From: Thiosulfatimonas sediminis
Lineage (GTDB): Bacteria; Pseudomonadota; Gammaproteobacteria; Thiomicrospirales; Thiomicrospiraceae
Length of the DNA stretch: 64,000 nucleotides
Assembly: GCF_011398355.1 (NCBI RefSeq)
Contig: NZ_AP021889.1
Location: 62,001 to 126,000, forward strand
Reading direction: 5' to 3'
The notes beneath the pieces were generated by a model. The model searched no databases. It was not told the DNA's origin and saw only the letters and a program-made list of their open reading frames with translations. Made by a program: the position numbers and the translations under genes. Shown in pieces: positions 36,809-44,681 of the stretch. Position 1 is the first letter of the stretch; each line of letters starts with the position of its first letter.

Positions 36809-37974
36809 TATTTGCCTCCTGCCGGTTGCACATCATTGGCCGGTGGTAGCACGCTAACCGGGGTTTGCGGACGCAGTTTGATCAGATTGCCGACAATGAC
36901 TTGGTCTCCGGCCTTAAGTCCGCTTTTGACTAACCATCGTTTGTCAAACTGTGCGGCCAGCTGCACCGGTTTCATCTGTGCGGTGCCGTTTTCTGCGACA
37001 TACACAAAAGCTTGTGCGCCAACTTGCATAATCGCCGCTTCCGGCACGCTGAGCATCTCGCGCCACTCGCCGAGGGTGACTTGCAGACGCACATATTGTC
37101 CGGGTAGCAAACGCTGTTTATCGTTGTTGAAAGAAGCGCGAATCATCTGGCTGGCTGTTTGGGCATCTAATTGCGCGTCGATAAACTCGATTTTTCCGGC
37201 TGCGCTGACTTCACCTTGCGCGTTCAGTAAGGCAACCCTCGGTTGCGGGAAGATGTTCACCAGTCCGGCATCCGCTTGAGTATAGAGGGTTTGGCGCTCG
37301 CTATCGGCAATGGCAAAATTGGCATACAGCGGATCGGTATTGGTGATGGTGTTGAGTAAGGTAATTCCGGCTTCCGGGCTGACTAGGTCGCCGACATCCA
37401 TTTGGCGTTCACCGATAATGCCGCCGATTTCCGCTTTAATAAGCGTGTCGTCCAAGTCGATTTGCGCGGCGAGCAATTGTGCTTTGGCGGCATCGCGGTC
37501 GGCTTGCGAAGTTTGCCATGCGGTGAAAGCGTCATCGACATCCTGGACACTGACCGAACCCTGTTTATGTAGGCGATTGATACGCTCGTAGTTGATTTTG
37601 TTCTGATTGACTTGAATTTCGCTGCTTTTCAAGCGTGCTTTGGCTTGCTCCACCGCGGCCACATAACGACGGTCGTCGATTTGATACAGTTTGTCGCCGG
37701 CTTTAACCGTTTGCCCTTCTTGGTAAAATTGCTTCTCGATAATTCCGCTGACACGGGCATGCACCTGTACGCTCTTGCTTGCTGCCAATTGTGCCGGATA
37801 GCGGGTCTGGTAAGGGAAATTCTGCGCTTGCACGACGTCTACCTGTACCGGCATGGCGGGTTGCTTGTGTTGCGCCTGCTCGTCTTCGGCGGCAAAAGCG
37901 GTTGGCGTATAGACCGCGGATAGGAGAAATGTGCACAGAAGAAGGTGAAGAAAAGGTCGATTTGCGTTTTTCAT
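36808..37974 (-). CDS. RND efflux periplasmic adaptor (AcrA/MexA family)
   Basis: 388 residues with a signal peptide (FLHLLLCTFLLSAVYTPTAFA). The lipoyl/barrel-sandwich halves are interrupted by a helical hairpin (VEQAKARLKSSEIQVNQNKINYERINRLHKQGSVS), and beta-barrel and membrane-proximal domains follow. It bridges the RND permease to an outer-membrane channel. The cysteine in the signal region is not in a standard lipobox, so lipidation is doubtful. It is the first gene of the pump operon. The operator-like palindrome lies about 55-80 bases upstream. Confidence 0.95.
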   Translation of the reverse strand: MKNANRPFLHLLLCTFLLSAVYTPTAFAAEDEQAQHKQPAMPVQVDVVQAQNFPYQTRYPAQLAASKSVQVHARVSGIIEKQFYQEGQTVKAGDKLYQIDDRRYVAAVEQAKARLKSSEIQVNQNKINYERINRLHKQGSVSVQDVDDAFTAWQTSQADRDAAKAQLLAAQIDLDDTLIKAEIGGIIGERQMDVGDLVSPEAGITLLNTITNTDPLYANFAIADSERQTLYTQADAGLVNIFPQPRVALLNAQGEVSAAGKIEFIDAQLDAQTASQMIRASFNNDKQRLLPGQYVRLQVTLGEWREMLSVPEAAIMQVGAQAFVYVAENGTAQMKPVQLAAQFDKRWLVKSGLKAGDQVIVGNLIKLRPQTPVSVLPPANDVQPAGGK

Positions 37975-38028
37975 TGTTAAAGCCCATCCACAGAGGTTGT
38001 TTCTTTTAAAAGTTTCTATTGTAGTTAA

Positions 38029-38054
38029 AAAAGTGTAGTTGTCACTACTCTTTT
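38029..38054. promoter_or_regulatory. Palindromic operator between pump and TetR regulator
   Basis: The sequence AAAAG-T-GTAGT-TGTC-ACTAC-T-CTTTT is a 26-bp inverted repeat (10 pairs, one mismatched position per arm). It sits between the divergent start codons (37974 and 38193). A second GTAGTT half-site lies at 38021. This is where a TetR-family repressor would be expected to bind and control both directions. Confidence 0.7.
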
Positions 38055-38192
38055 AGATTAATCGATTATGATTGTCTGTAATGTTTCACCAAACCGAGCA
38101 ACCTGCTGCCAGAGCGCTTTGCAGTATAATGCGCGGGTTGATAATATTTTTTGTTTATCGGTGTCGTGGGCACTGTCTGTTAAGGTGATTGA

Positions 38193-38858
38193 ATGAGCAA
38201 AGTTGATCAGAAAAGTACACTGACGGACTCCCTGCAGCCGCCGCGTGCAGTGACCACCAATAAACGTGGTTTGGCGCGTCAGCAAAAATTGCTTGAGGTG
38301 GCGCAAAAACATTTTTTTGCCAATGGTTACGCCGGTGCGAACGTCAATGAAATCGTGCGAGAGGCGGGGGGGTCGTTGAATACTTTGTATCGTCATTTCG
38401 GCAATAAATTGGGGCTTTTTGAAGCGGTAATGCAAAACAAGGCCAATCAGCTTTTTTCACCGTTTTCGCACACAGATTTCTGGCAGGCAGATATGAAAAA
38501 CAATCTGCTTGAATTTGGCCGCGCGGTGCAAAATGTTGCTTTGTCGCCAGATGGTTTAGCCATTCACCGTTTAGTTTCCAGTGAAAACAATCTGGAACAG
38601 GGTGAAATTCAGGAGCTGTTTTATACACTTGGCCCTAAGACAGCGATCACCATTTTGGGTGACTATCTGCAAGATTTACAAGCGCACGGACGGATTCAAA
38701 TGAATGATTGCTATCTGGCCGCGGCGCAGTTTCTCGACATGATTAAAGGGCCGTTTTTCTATCCTGCATTGTTTGGTCAAATGCCAGATGAAGCAGCGAT
38801 GGAAATCGCCCTACAACAGGCGGTTGAACTGTTTCTTAATGGTTGCGCTCGCCGCTGA
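38193..38858 (+). CDS. TetR-family transcriptional regulator of the RND pump
   Basis: 221 residues. The N-terminal helix-turn-helix is clear: KLLEVAQKHFFANGYAGANVNEIVREAGGSLNTLYRHFGNKLGLFEAVM. The C-terminal half is a helical ligand-binding and dimer domain like those of AcrR relatives. It is divergent from the efflux operon and is expected to repress both itself and the pump until a pump substrate binds. AAGGTG lies eight bases before the ATG. A parS-like site lies 33 bases after the stop codon. Confidence 0.93.
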   Translation: MSKVDQKSTLTDSLQPPRAVTTNKRGLARQQKLLEVAQKHFFANGYAGANVNEIVREAGGSLNTLYRHFGNKLGLFEAVMQNKANQLFSPFSHTDFWQADMKNNLLEFGRAVQNVALSPDGLAIHRLVSSENNLEQGEIQELFYTLGPKTAITILGDYLQDLQAHGRIQMNDCYLAAAQFLDMIKGPFFYPALFGQMPDEAAMEIALQQAVELFLNGCARR

Positions 38859-38890
38859 ACCTGCCGGCAAAAGTTTCCTGATGTTAGCAA

Positions 38891-38906
38891 TGTTTCACGT
38901 GAAATC
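38891..38906. promoter_or_regulatory. parS-like ParB-binding site 3
   Basis: TGTTTCACGTGAAATC matches the parS consensus at 14 of 16 bases; both differences are at the right edge. It is intergenic, between the tetR-type gene and the convergent yceI-type gene. Confidence 0.6.
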
Positions 38907-38945
38907 CATCTATCGGCAAGTTAGCCTCGTCTCAGTCTGCGTCAA

Positions 38946-39536
38946 TTACTGACGAATGCCTTCAATATCAAGTGTCATAAATACCTCGGTTGAGGCGGGA
39001 CCTAAATCGTAGGTAATGCCGAAATCGGCGAGTTTAAACTGGGTTGTACCGCTGAAGCCTGCGCGATAGCCGCCCCAAGGGTCTTTGCCCTCGCCGATTT
39101 TTTCAGCATCAATCGTCATTTTTTTCGTCACGCCGTTCAATGTTAAATTCCCGTTCACTTTAATCCCCGAAGCACTCTCCACGATGGAGGTGCTGACAAA
39201 TTTGGCGTTTGGGTATTTGCTCACATTTAAAAAGTCGGCGCTGCGCAGATGTTTGTCGCGTTCGGCGTGGTTAGAATTAATGCTGCGCGTGTCGATTTCG
39301 ACCATTACGCTACTGGCGTTGGGCTGAGCTGAGTCATAGGTAAAATGACCGCTGAATTGATCAAAGCGGCCGTTGAGCCAGCTATACCCTAAGTGCTGGA
39401 TTTTGAACTGCACCGCGGCGTGCATACCTTTGCTGTCGATTTGGTAGCTGGCCGCTTGGACTGTTTGGGCGCCAAACAATAAACCGATGCTGAGGGAAAG
39501 AGTATTTAGTAATTTGACTGTCTTGAATGGGCGCAT
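38946..39536 (-). CDS. YceI-family periplasmic lipocalin-like protein
   Basis: 196 residues. Signal peptide to about residue 28 (LLNTLSLSIGLLFGAQTVQAA), then the YceI beta-barrel pattern YQIDSKGMHAAVQFKIQHLGYSWLNGRFDQFSG and TGNLTLNGVTKKM-like strands. Family members bind polyisoprenoids or isoprenoid quinones in the periplasm, and some are induced by acid or osmotic stress. AAAGGAG precedes the ATG. It is encoded 12 bases after the cytochrome b561 gene, a common pairing, so both probably act with quinones. Confidence 0.92.
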   Translation of the reverse strand: MRPFKTVKLLNTLSLSIGLLFGAQTVQAASYQIDSKGMHAAVQFKIQHLGYSWLNGRFDQFSGHFTYDSAQPNASSVMVEIDTRSINSNHAERDKHLRSADFLNVSKYPNAKFVSTSIVESASGIKVNGNLTLNGVTKKMTIDAEKIGEGKDPWGGYRAGFSGTTQFKLADFGITYDLGPASTEVFMTLDIEGIRQ

Positions 39537-39548
39537 AATCTGCTCCTT

Positions 39549-40091
39549 TTAAGGTTTTAAAATTCGTGTAAGGGTGCGATCGCGATGAATAAAATGGTGT
39601 TTTAGGGCTGCGCTAAGATGCAGCAGTGCAAGGGTGATGAAGCTCCAAGCTAAAATTTGATGGATCAATCCGGCACGATCGGCTTGCAGTTCAAAGTGCC
39701 AGTCAAGCGCAGGCACGGTAAAAAGTCCAAAGACATCAATGCCTTGACCTTCGGCGGTAGAAATTAAATAACCGCTAAACCCAATCCCTAAAACTAGCCA
39801 GTAAAAGAGGTGATGAACGCTTTCTGCGATGCGGTTTTGCCAAGCAATCTTGCCGAGCGGCAGAGGTTTGGGATTGCCCCAGCGCCATATCAAGCGCAAT
39901 AACATGAGTCCTAAAATCAATACTCCAAGTGCTTTGTGGAGTTCAGGCGCGCGATGATACCAATCGTCATAATACGTTAAATCAACCATCCAATTACCCA
40001 GTAAAAACGTGCCAAACAGCGCGACAGCCAAGAACCAGTGTAGGCTAATTGCTAGGACTCCATAGCTGTGCTGCGTGTTGCGCCACTGCAT
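39549..40091 (-). CDS. Cytochrome b561 family di-heme membrane protein
   Basis: 180 residues with four membrane helices and the conserved histidines of bacterial b561: YGVLAISLHWFLA, HRAPELHKALGVLILGLMLLRLIWRW, ESVHHLFYWLVLGIGFSGY and LIHQILAWSFITLALLHLSAALKHHFI. It should shuttle electrons between quinol and periplasmic oxidants such as superoxide. It is the first gene of the two-gene operon with yceI and is divergent from a LysR regulator, which probably controls it. Confidence 0.92.
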   Translation of the reverse strand: MQWRNTQHSYGVLAISLHWFLAVALFGTFLLGNWMVDLTYYDDWYHRAPELHKALGVLILGLMLLRLIWRWGNPKPLPLGKIAWQNRIAESVHHLFYWLVLGIGFSGYLISTAEGQGIDVFGLFTVPALDWHFELQADRAGLIHQILAWSFITLALLHLSAALKHHFIHRDRTLTRILKP

Positions 40092-40212
40092 AAACTTGCC
40101 TTTTAGACGGAATAATTGGTAGTCATTAATTTATGTTTTTTCCAAAGCGGATAGAATAGCTAAATACTAAAAAGACTTTTTCCATTTGGGTGGTAATTGG
40201 AGTGCGTTGGCG

Positions 40213-41109
40213 ATGCAGCATGATGTGTTGGAAGGAATGCAGGTTTTTGTGCAAGTAGTTGAAGAGGGCAGTTTTAGCGCAGCCGCGCAAACTTTAGGGG
40301 TCTCTCCATCTTTTGTCAGTAAGCAGATGAACAGATTGGAAGATCGTCTTGGTGCACGTTTGTTACAGCGCTCAACCCGCAGTTTGAGTTTGACCGAGGT
40401 GGGGCAGTTGTATTTTGCTAAAGCACAGACAATCGTGCGCTCGGCGCGTGAAATTGAAAGCAATATTCATTCGTTGCAAAGCAATCCATTTGGCCATTTA
40501 AAAATTAGCGTGCCGCAGAGTTTTGGACACCTTTTTTTGCAGCCGATTATCAGTGCCTATTTACAGCAATACCCACAGGTTGATGTGCAGATAGACTTTA
40601 GCAGTCGTCTGGTTGATTTAGCCGGCGAGGGTTTTGATGTTGCGATACGCTTAGGTGAAAACAAGGATTCGTCACTTATCAGTCGCAAATTGACGGAATT
40701 TAAGATGCTTACTTGCGCAACCGCTGAATTTTGGCAGAGCCACTCTGCGGTGGAACATCCAACACATCTGCGTGCCATGCCCGCGATTAAATATCATTAC
40801 CAACAGGCGCCATTAATGCTGGAATATGTGGCAAATGGGAAGCCTTTGTATATTGATATTACCGCCAAGGCGCAGTGTAATCATCTGCCGTTACAGCTGC
40901 AGTTGGTCCTAGATGGCATTGGTTTTGCGCGCTTGCCCAGTTTTATTGCACAGCCTTATCTTCAGTCCGGTCAACTACAAGCGGTCTTGCAAGCCTATGA
41001 ATTGCCGCAACAAGGTGTGTATATTGTCTACCCGCACCGTCATCATTTGTCAGCCAAGGTACGTGCGTTTGTTGATTTAGTTCACGCGCGTTTGAGCGAC
41101 CCTTTGTGA
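40213..41109 (+). CDS. LysR-family transcriptional regulator
   Basis: About 298 residues. The winged helix-turn-helix is at the N-terminus (MQVFVQVVEEGSFSAAAQTLGVSPSFVSKQMNRLEDRLGARLLQRSTRSLSLTEVG), followed by the effector-binding domain. The IHSLQSNPFGHLKISVPQSFGHLFL junction and GFDVAIRLG block place it in the CrgA/DmlR-like group. ATG 40213 is chosen; TTGGAG lies 13 bases upstream and an earlier in-frame start has no support. Divergent from the cytochrome b561/yceI operon, with 121 bases between starts. Confidence 0.92.
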   Translation: MQHDVLEGMQVFVQVVEEGSFSAAAQTLGVSPSFVSKQMNRLEDRLGARLLQRSTRSLSLTEVGQLYFAKAQTIVRSAREIESNIHSLQSNPFGHLKISVPQSFGHLFLQPIISAYLQQYPQVDVQIDFSSRLVDLAGEGFDVAIRLGENKDSSLISRKLTEFKMLTCATAEFWQSHSAVEHPTHLRAMPAIKYHYQQAPLMLEYVANGKPLYIDITAKAQCNHLPLQLQLVLDGIGFARLPSFIAQPYLQSGQLQAVLQAYELPQQGVYIVYPHRHHLSAKVRAFVDLVHARLSDPL

Positions 41110-41153
41110 TTAGGCGCTTTTACTCAATCCGTTAAAAGAGATAAAAATGTGTT

Positions 41154-42425
41154 ATGTGGCCAGTATTAACTAAAAAAACATTTCGAGCGTTTTTTGGCGT
41201 GCAGTTTTTAGGTGCGTTTAATGACAATTTGTTTAAAAATGCGTTGGTGATTTTAATTACGTTTAAACTCAGCGAGTCGCTTGAGCAGACCGGCTTATTG
41301 GTCACCTTAGCGGCGGGGCTATTTATTTTGCCGTTTTTGCTGTTTTCTCCTTTGGCTGGGCAGATTGCAGATGCCTATGATAAACGTCAGTTGATTCGTA
41401 AAATTAAACTTGCTGAAGTCGGGATTATGTTATTTGGAGGGATCGCCTTAATTCAGCAGTCGATTGAACTGTTGTTGTTTTCGTTGTTTTTGATGGGCGT
41501 GCAGTCGGCGTTTTTTGGGCCGATAAAATACGCTTTCTTACCGGAAATTTTGCCAGAAAACCAGCTGGTGCAAGGAAATGCGCTGTTCAGTGGTTCGACT
41601 TTTGTGGCTATCTTACTGGGTACGATTTTGGGTGGCATCGGGGTGATGTTGGAAAACGGCATTTACTGGATGGCGGCGACGGTTTTACTGGTCGCGTTAC
41701 TCGGTTATGGGCTGAGTTTTTCGCTTGGCGCAATTGGCGTTAAACCGACAGCCGCTGAACCATTGCGTGTTTTCGGCAAAGCTTGGCCGATGGTAAAGCA
41801 GGCTCGTCAACATAAAGCCGCCTTTTTTGCGGTTTTGGGTATTTCATGGTTTTGGTTTTTTGGCGCGGTGATTTTGAGTCAAATTCCGACTTGGGTAAAG
41901 TACGATTTAGCTGCGGATGACCAAGTGGTTGTTTGGTTTTTAACGTTGTTTTCAATTGGCATTGCGATTGGATCAGCAGCGATTGCACAGCATTTGCAAG
42001 GAAAAGTGCATTTACGTTGGCATCCGCTTTTGTTGCTGATGATGAGCCTGAGTTTATTTACGGCAGTATGGATGAGCGTGCTGCATTTAAGCAGTGTAAC
42101 GGCGCAAGACGCATCCATTATGAGCTTGTCGGCGTTATTAATGTCAAGTTCTGGCGTGCTGTTGAGTCTTAGCTTTTTCTTAATGGCGGTGTTTGGTGGC
42201 GCTTATATTGTGCCGTTGTATACCTTGATGCAGAGTCAAACGCCAGCGGCGCAACGCGGTCAGATGATTGCGGTTAATAATTTATTCAATTCGGGATTGA
42301 TGGTGCTATCGTCAATTTTAATTATGCTTGGCTTTGCCATTGGCTTATCCTTAGCGACAATATTGAGTACTTTAGCGGTAATCAATATTTTGGTTATCTT
42401 GGGCTTTAGAAATAAAAATTTATAA
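41154..42425 (+). CDS. lplT: MFS lysophospholipid transporter, LplT-like
   Basis: 423 residues with about eleven or twelve membrane helices. The N-terminus FRAFFGVQFLGAFNDNLFKNALVI and the loop PLAGQIADAYDKRQLIRKIKLAEV are typical of LplT. It flips lysophospholipids to the inner face, where the acyltransferase encoded next re-acylates them. The gene lies 38 bases upstream of aas on the same strand, matching the E. coli partnership in reverse order. Confidence 0.88.
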   Translation: MWPVLTKKTFRAFFGVQFLGAFNDNLFKNALVILITFKLSESLEQTGLLVTLAAGLFILPFLLFSPLAGQIADAYDKRQLIRKIKLAEVGIMLFGGIALIQQSIELLLFSLFLMGVQSAFFGPIKYAFLPEILPENQLVQGNALFSGSTFVAILLGTILGGIGVMLENGIYWMAATVLLVALLGYGLSFSLGAIGVKPTAAEPLRVFGKAWPMVKQARQHKAAFFAVLGISWFWFFGAVILSQIPTWVKYDLAADDQVVVWFLTLFSIGIAIGSAAIAQHLQGKVHLRWHPLLLLMMSLSLFTAVWMSVLHLSSVTAQDASIMSLSALLMSSSGVLLSLSFFLMAVFGGAYIVPLYTLMQSQTPAAQRGQMIAVNNLFNSGLMVLSSILIMLGFAIGLSLATILSTLAVINILVILGFRNKNL

Positions 42426-42463
42426 TAAAAACAAGTTATGGCTGGTTTAGAGGCGTGTGATTA

Positions 42464-44626
42464 ATGAAGTGGTTGGTGAAACTTTTAGCGAAACTATTTT
42501 TTAAACTATTGTATCGAGTGGAAGTAAAAGGGCTGGAAAATTATCATGCGGTTGACCAAACTCAGCAACCGATGTTGATTATCGCCAATCATGTTTCATT
42601 GATTGATGGGCCTTTATTGGAGTTGTTTTTGCCCGGAAAGACCACGTTTATGGTTGATAAAGGGCATACTAAAAAATGGCATGAGCGCTGGATTTTAGGA
42701 ATGGGCGATTATTTTACGGTCGATATGCACAGTCCCTATGCCGCCAAACACATGATTGAAGAGTTACGTTCTGGTAAACAGTGCATGATTTTTCCGGAAG
42801 GGCGTATCACCACCACGGGTGCTTTGATGAAAATTTACGATGGTACCGGTATGGTCGCGGCAAAGAGTAATGCCGCCATTCTTCCGGTGCATATTGATGG
42901 TGCGCTTTTGAGTAAGTTTTCTTATTTGGACGGGACACGTTTTTCATTTATCAAGTCGTTCTGGTTTCCGAAAATCACTTTGAGTATTGCGCCAGCGCAA
43001 CAGTTGAAAGTTGCTAAGAATATGAAAGGCCACCAACGTCATCATGTATTGACCGAACAGGTCGCAAGTATGATGCGTTTAAGTGCTTATTTGGGCACAA
43101 TTGAGCAACAAAATCTGTATGCCGCGCTGTTGCAGGCAAAGGCCAAATTTCGCGCCAAAGCGGTCTGTGTAGAAGACATTAACGACCAAGCCTTAAGTTT
43201 GAAAAAAATCGTACTTGCCTCAAAAGTATTGGGCAGGGCTTTGCATAACGCTTTGGGTGATGAAAAGCGCGTTGGGCTGATGTTGCCAAATGTGGCCGGT
43301 ATGCCAGCATCGTTTTTTGCCTTACAGGCCTATGGTTATGTGCCGGCGATGATTAACTTTACAGCGGGTAATCATGCGATTCGTTCCGCCTGCGAGACCG
43401 CTGAACTGCGAACCATCATCACTTCTCAGCGTTTTATCGATGCGTTTGAACTGCAACCACTGGTGCGTGAACTGTCTTCTTCGGTGCGTTTTATTTTGTT
43501 GGAAGAGGTGCGTGAAACCATCGGTATCGGTGCCAAATTGGCCGGTCTGTTTACAGCAGCGGGTGCTTTACCCGGCGCAGGCGTGAATCCGGATTCGGAG
43601 GCCGTTGTTCTGTTCACTTCCGGCTCGGAAGGTGCGCCCAAAGGGGTGGTGTTATCGCATCAGAATATTATTAGCAATATCGAGCAGATTTCTGCGATGT
43701 TGAATTTATTGCCAGGCGAACAGCTATTTAACGCTTTGCCGACGTTCCACAGTTTTGGTTTAACGGCTGGAATGCTATGGCCGATTTTGAAAGGTGGCAA
43801 GGTGTTTTTCTATCCATCACCGATGCATTATCATCAAGTTCCGGAAATGGCATATCAAAAAAATGCGCGTCTGATTTTCGGTACCGATACGTTCTTTTCT
43901 GGCTATGCTCGCAAAGCCCATCCTTATGATTTTTACAGCTTACGAGCTTTGGTTGCCGGTGCGGAACGGTTGCGTCCGGAAACTCGTCAAGTGTATGCCG
44001 ATAAATATCACCAGCCGATTTTTGAAGGCTATGGCGTAACCGAAACAGCACCAGTGCTGAGTGTGAACATTCCGACAGCGTTCAGACATGGTTCTGTGGG
44101 ACAGTTTTTGCCGATGGTTGAATACCGTTTAGAACCCGTTCAGGGAATTGAACAGGGCGGCCGTCTGTTTGTCAAAGGGCCAAATATTATGCTCGGTTAT
44201 CTTAAGCCAGATAATCCGGGGGTATTGCAGCCACCGGAAGGGGGCTGGCATGATACCGGCGACATTGTTGAAGTGGATACCGATGGATTTGTATGGATAC
44301 GCGGCCGTGCCAAACGCTTCGCAAAAATTGGCGGCGAAATGGTATCGCTGACCGCGGTCGAAACCTATATTAACAAGTGCCACCCTGAAGGACACCATGT
44401 GGTGGTCTCCGTTGCGGATGAGCGCAAAGGCGAAAAATTAGTTCTTGTAACCGATGATCAATCTTTAAGCCGTCAATCAGTTATTGATGCGGCTAAAAAG
44501 GAAAACGTTTCTGAACTGATGATTCCGAAGACCGTTCTGTTAGTCGAGCAAGTACCGATGCTTGGTACTGGCAAAACCAACTACCCAGCAGTACAAGAAC
44601 TGGTTGAGCAGCAGTTGGTAAAATAG
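42464..44626 (+). CDS. aas: Bifunctional 2-acyl-GPE acyltransferase / acyl-ACP synthetase
   Basis: 720 residues. The N-terminal PlsC-type domain (about 1-210) has the HxxxxD motif in ANHVSLIDGPLLE and the substrate loop FPEGRITTTGALM. The C-terminal AMP-binding domain (about 230-720) has the phosphate loop LFTSGSEGAPKGVVLSH, EGYGVTETAPVLS and the catalytic lysine region in MLGTGKTNY. It re-acylates lysophosphatidylethanolamine using acyl-ACP that it makes itself, on the inner face of the membrane. It follows lplT, so this is a phospholipid repair operon. Confidence 0.93.
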   Translation: MKWLVKLLAKLFFKLLYRVEVKGLENYHAVDQTQQPMLIIANHVSLIDGPLLELFLPGKTTFMVDKGHTKKWHERWILGMGDYFTVDMHSPYAAKHMIEELRSGKQCMIFPEGRITTTGALMKIYDGTGMVAAKSNAAILPVHIDGALLSKFSYLDGTRFSFIKSFWFPKITLSIAPAQQLKVAKNMKGHQRHHVLTEQVASMMRLSAYLGTIEQQNLYAALLQAKAKFRAKAVCVEDINDQALSLKKIVLASKVLGRALHNALGDEKRVGLMLPNVAGMPASFFALQAYGYVPAMINFTAGNHAIRSACETAELRTIITSQRFIDAFELQPLVRELSSSVRFILLEEVRETIGIGAKLAGLFTAAGALPGAGVNPDSEAVVLFTSGSEGAPKGVVLSHQNIISNIEQISAMLNLLPGEQLFNALPTFHSFGLTAGMLWPILKGGKVFFYPSPMHYHQVPEMAYQKNARLIFGTDTFFSGYARKAHPYDFYSLRALVAGAERLRPETRQVYADKYHQPIFEGYGVTETAPVLSVNIPTAFRHGSVGQFLPMVEYRLEPVQGIEQGGRLFVKGPNIMLGYLKPDNPGVLQPPEGGWHDTGDIVEVDTDGFVWIRGRAKRFAKIGGEMVSLTAVETYINKCHPEGHHVVVSVADERKGEKLVLVTDDQSLSRQSVIDAAKKENVSELMIPKTVLLVEQVPMLGTGKTNYPAVQELVEQQLVK

Positions 44627-44681
44627 TGTTAAGCTTTTTGTTGATTGGCCACGCCGCAGCGAAATGGGTGGCCAATGAGCG

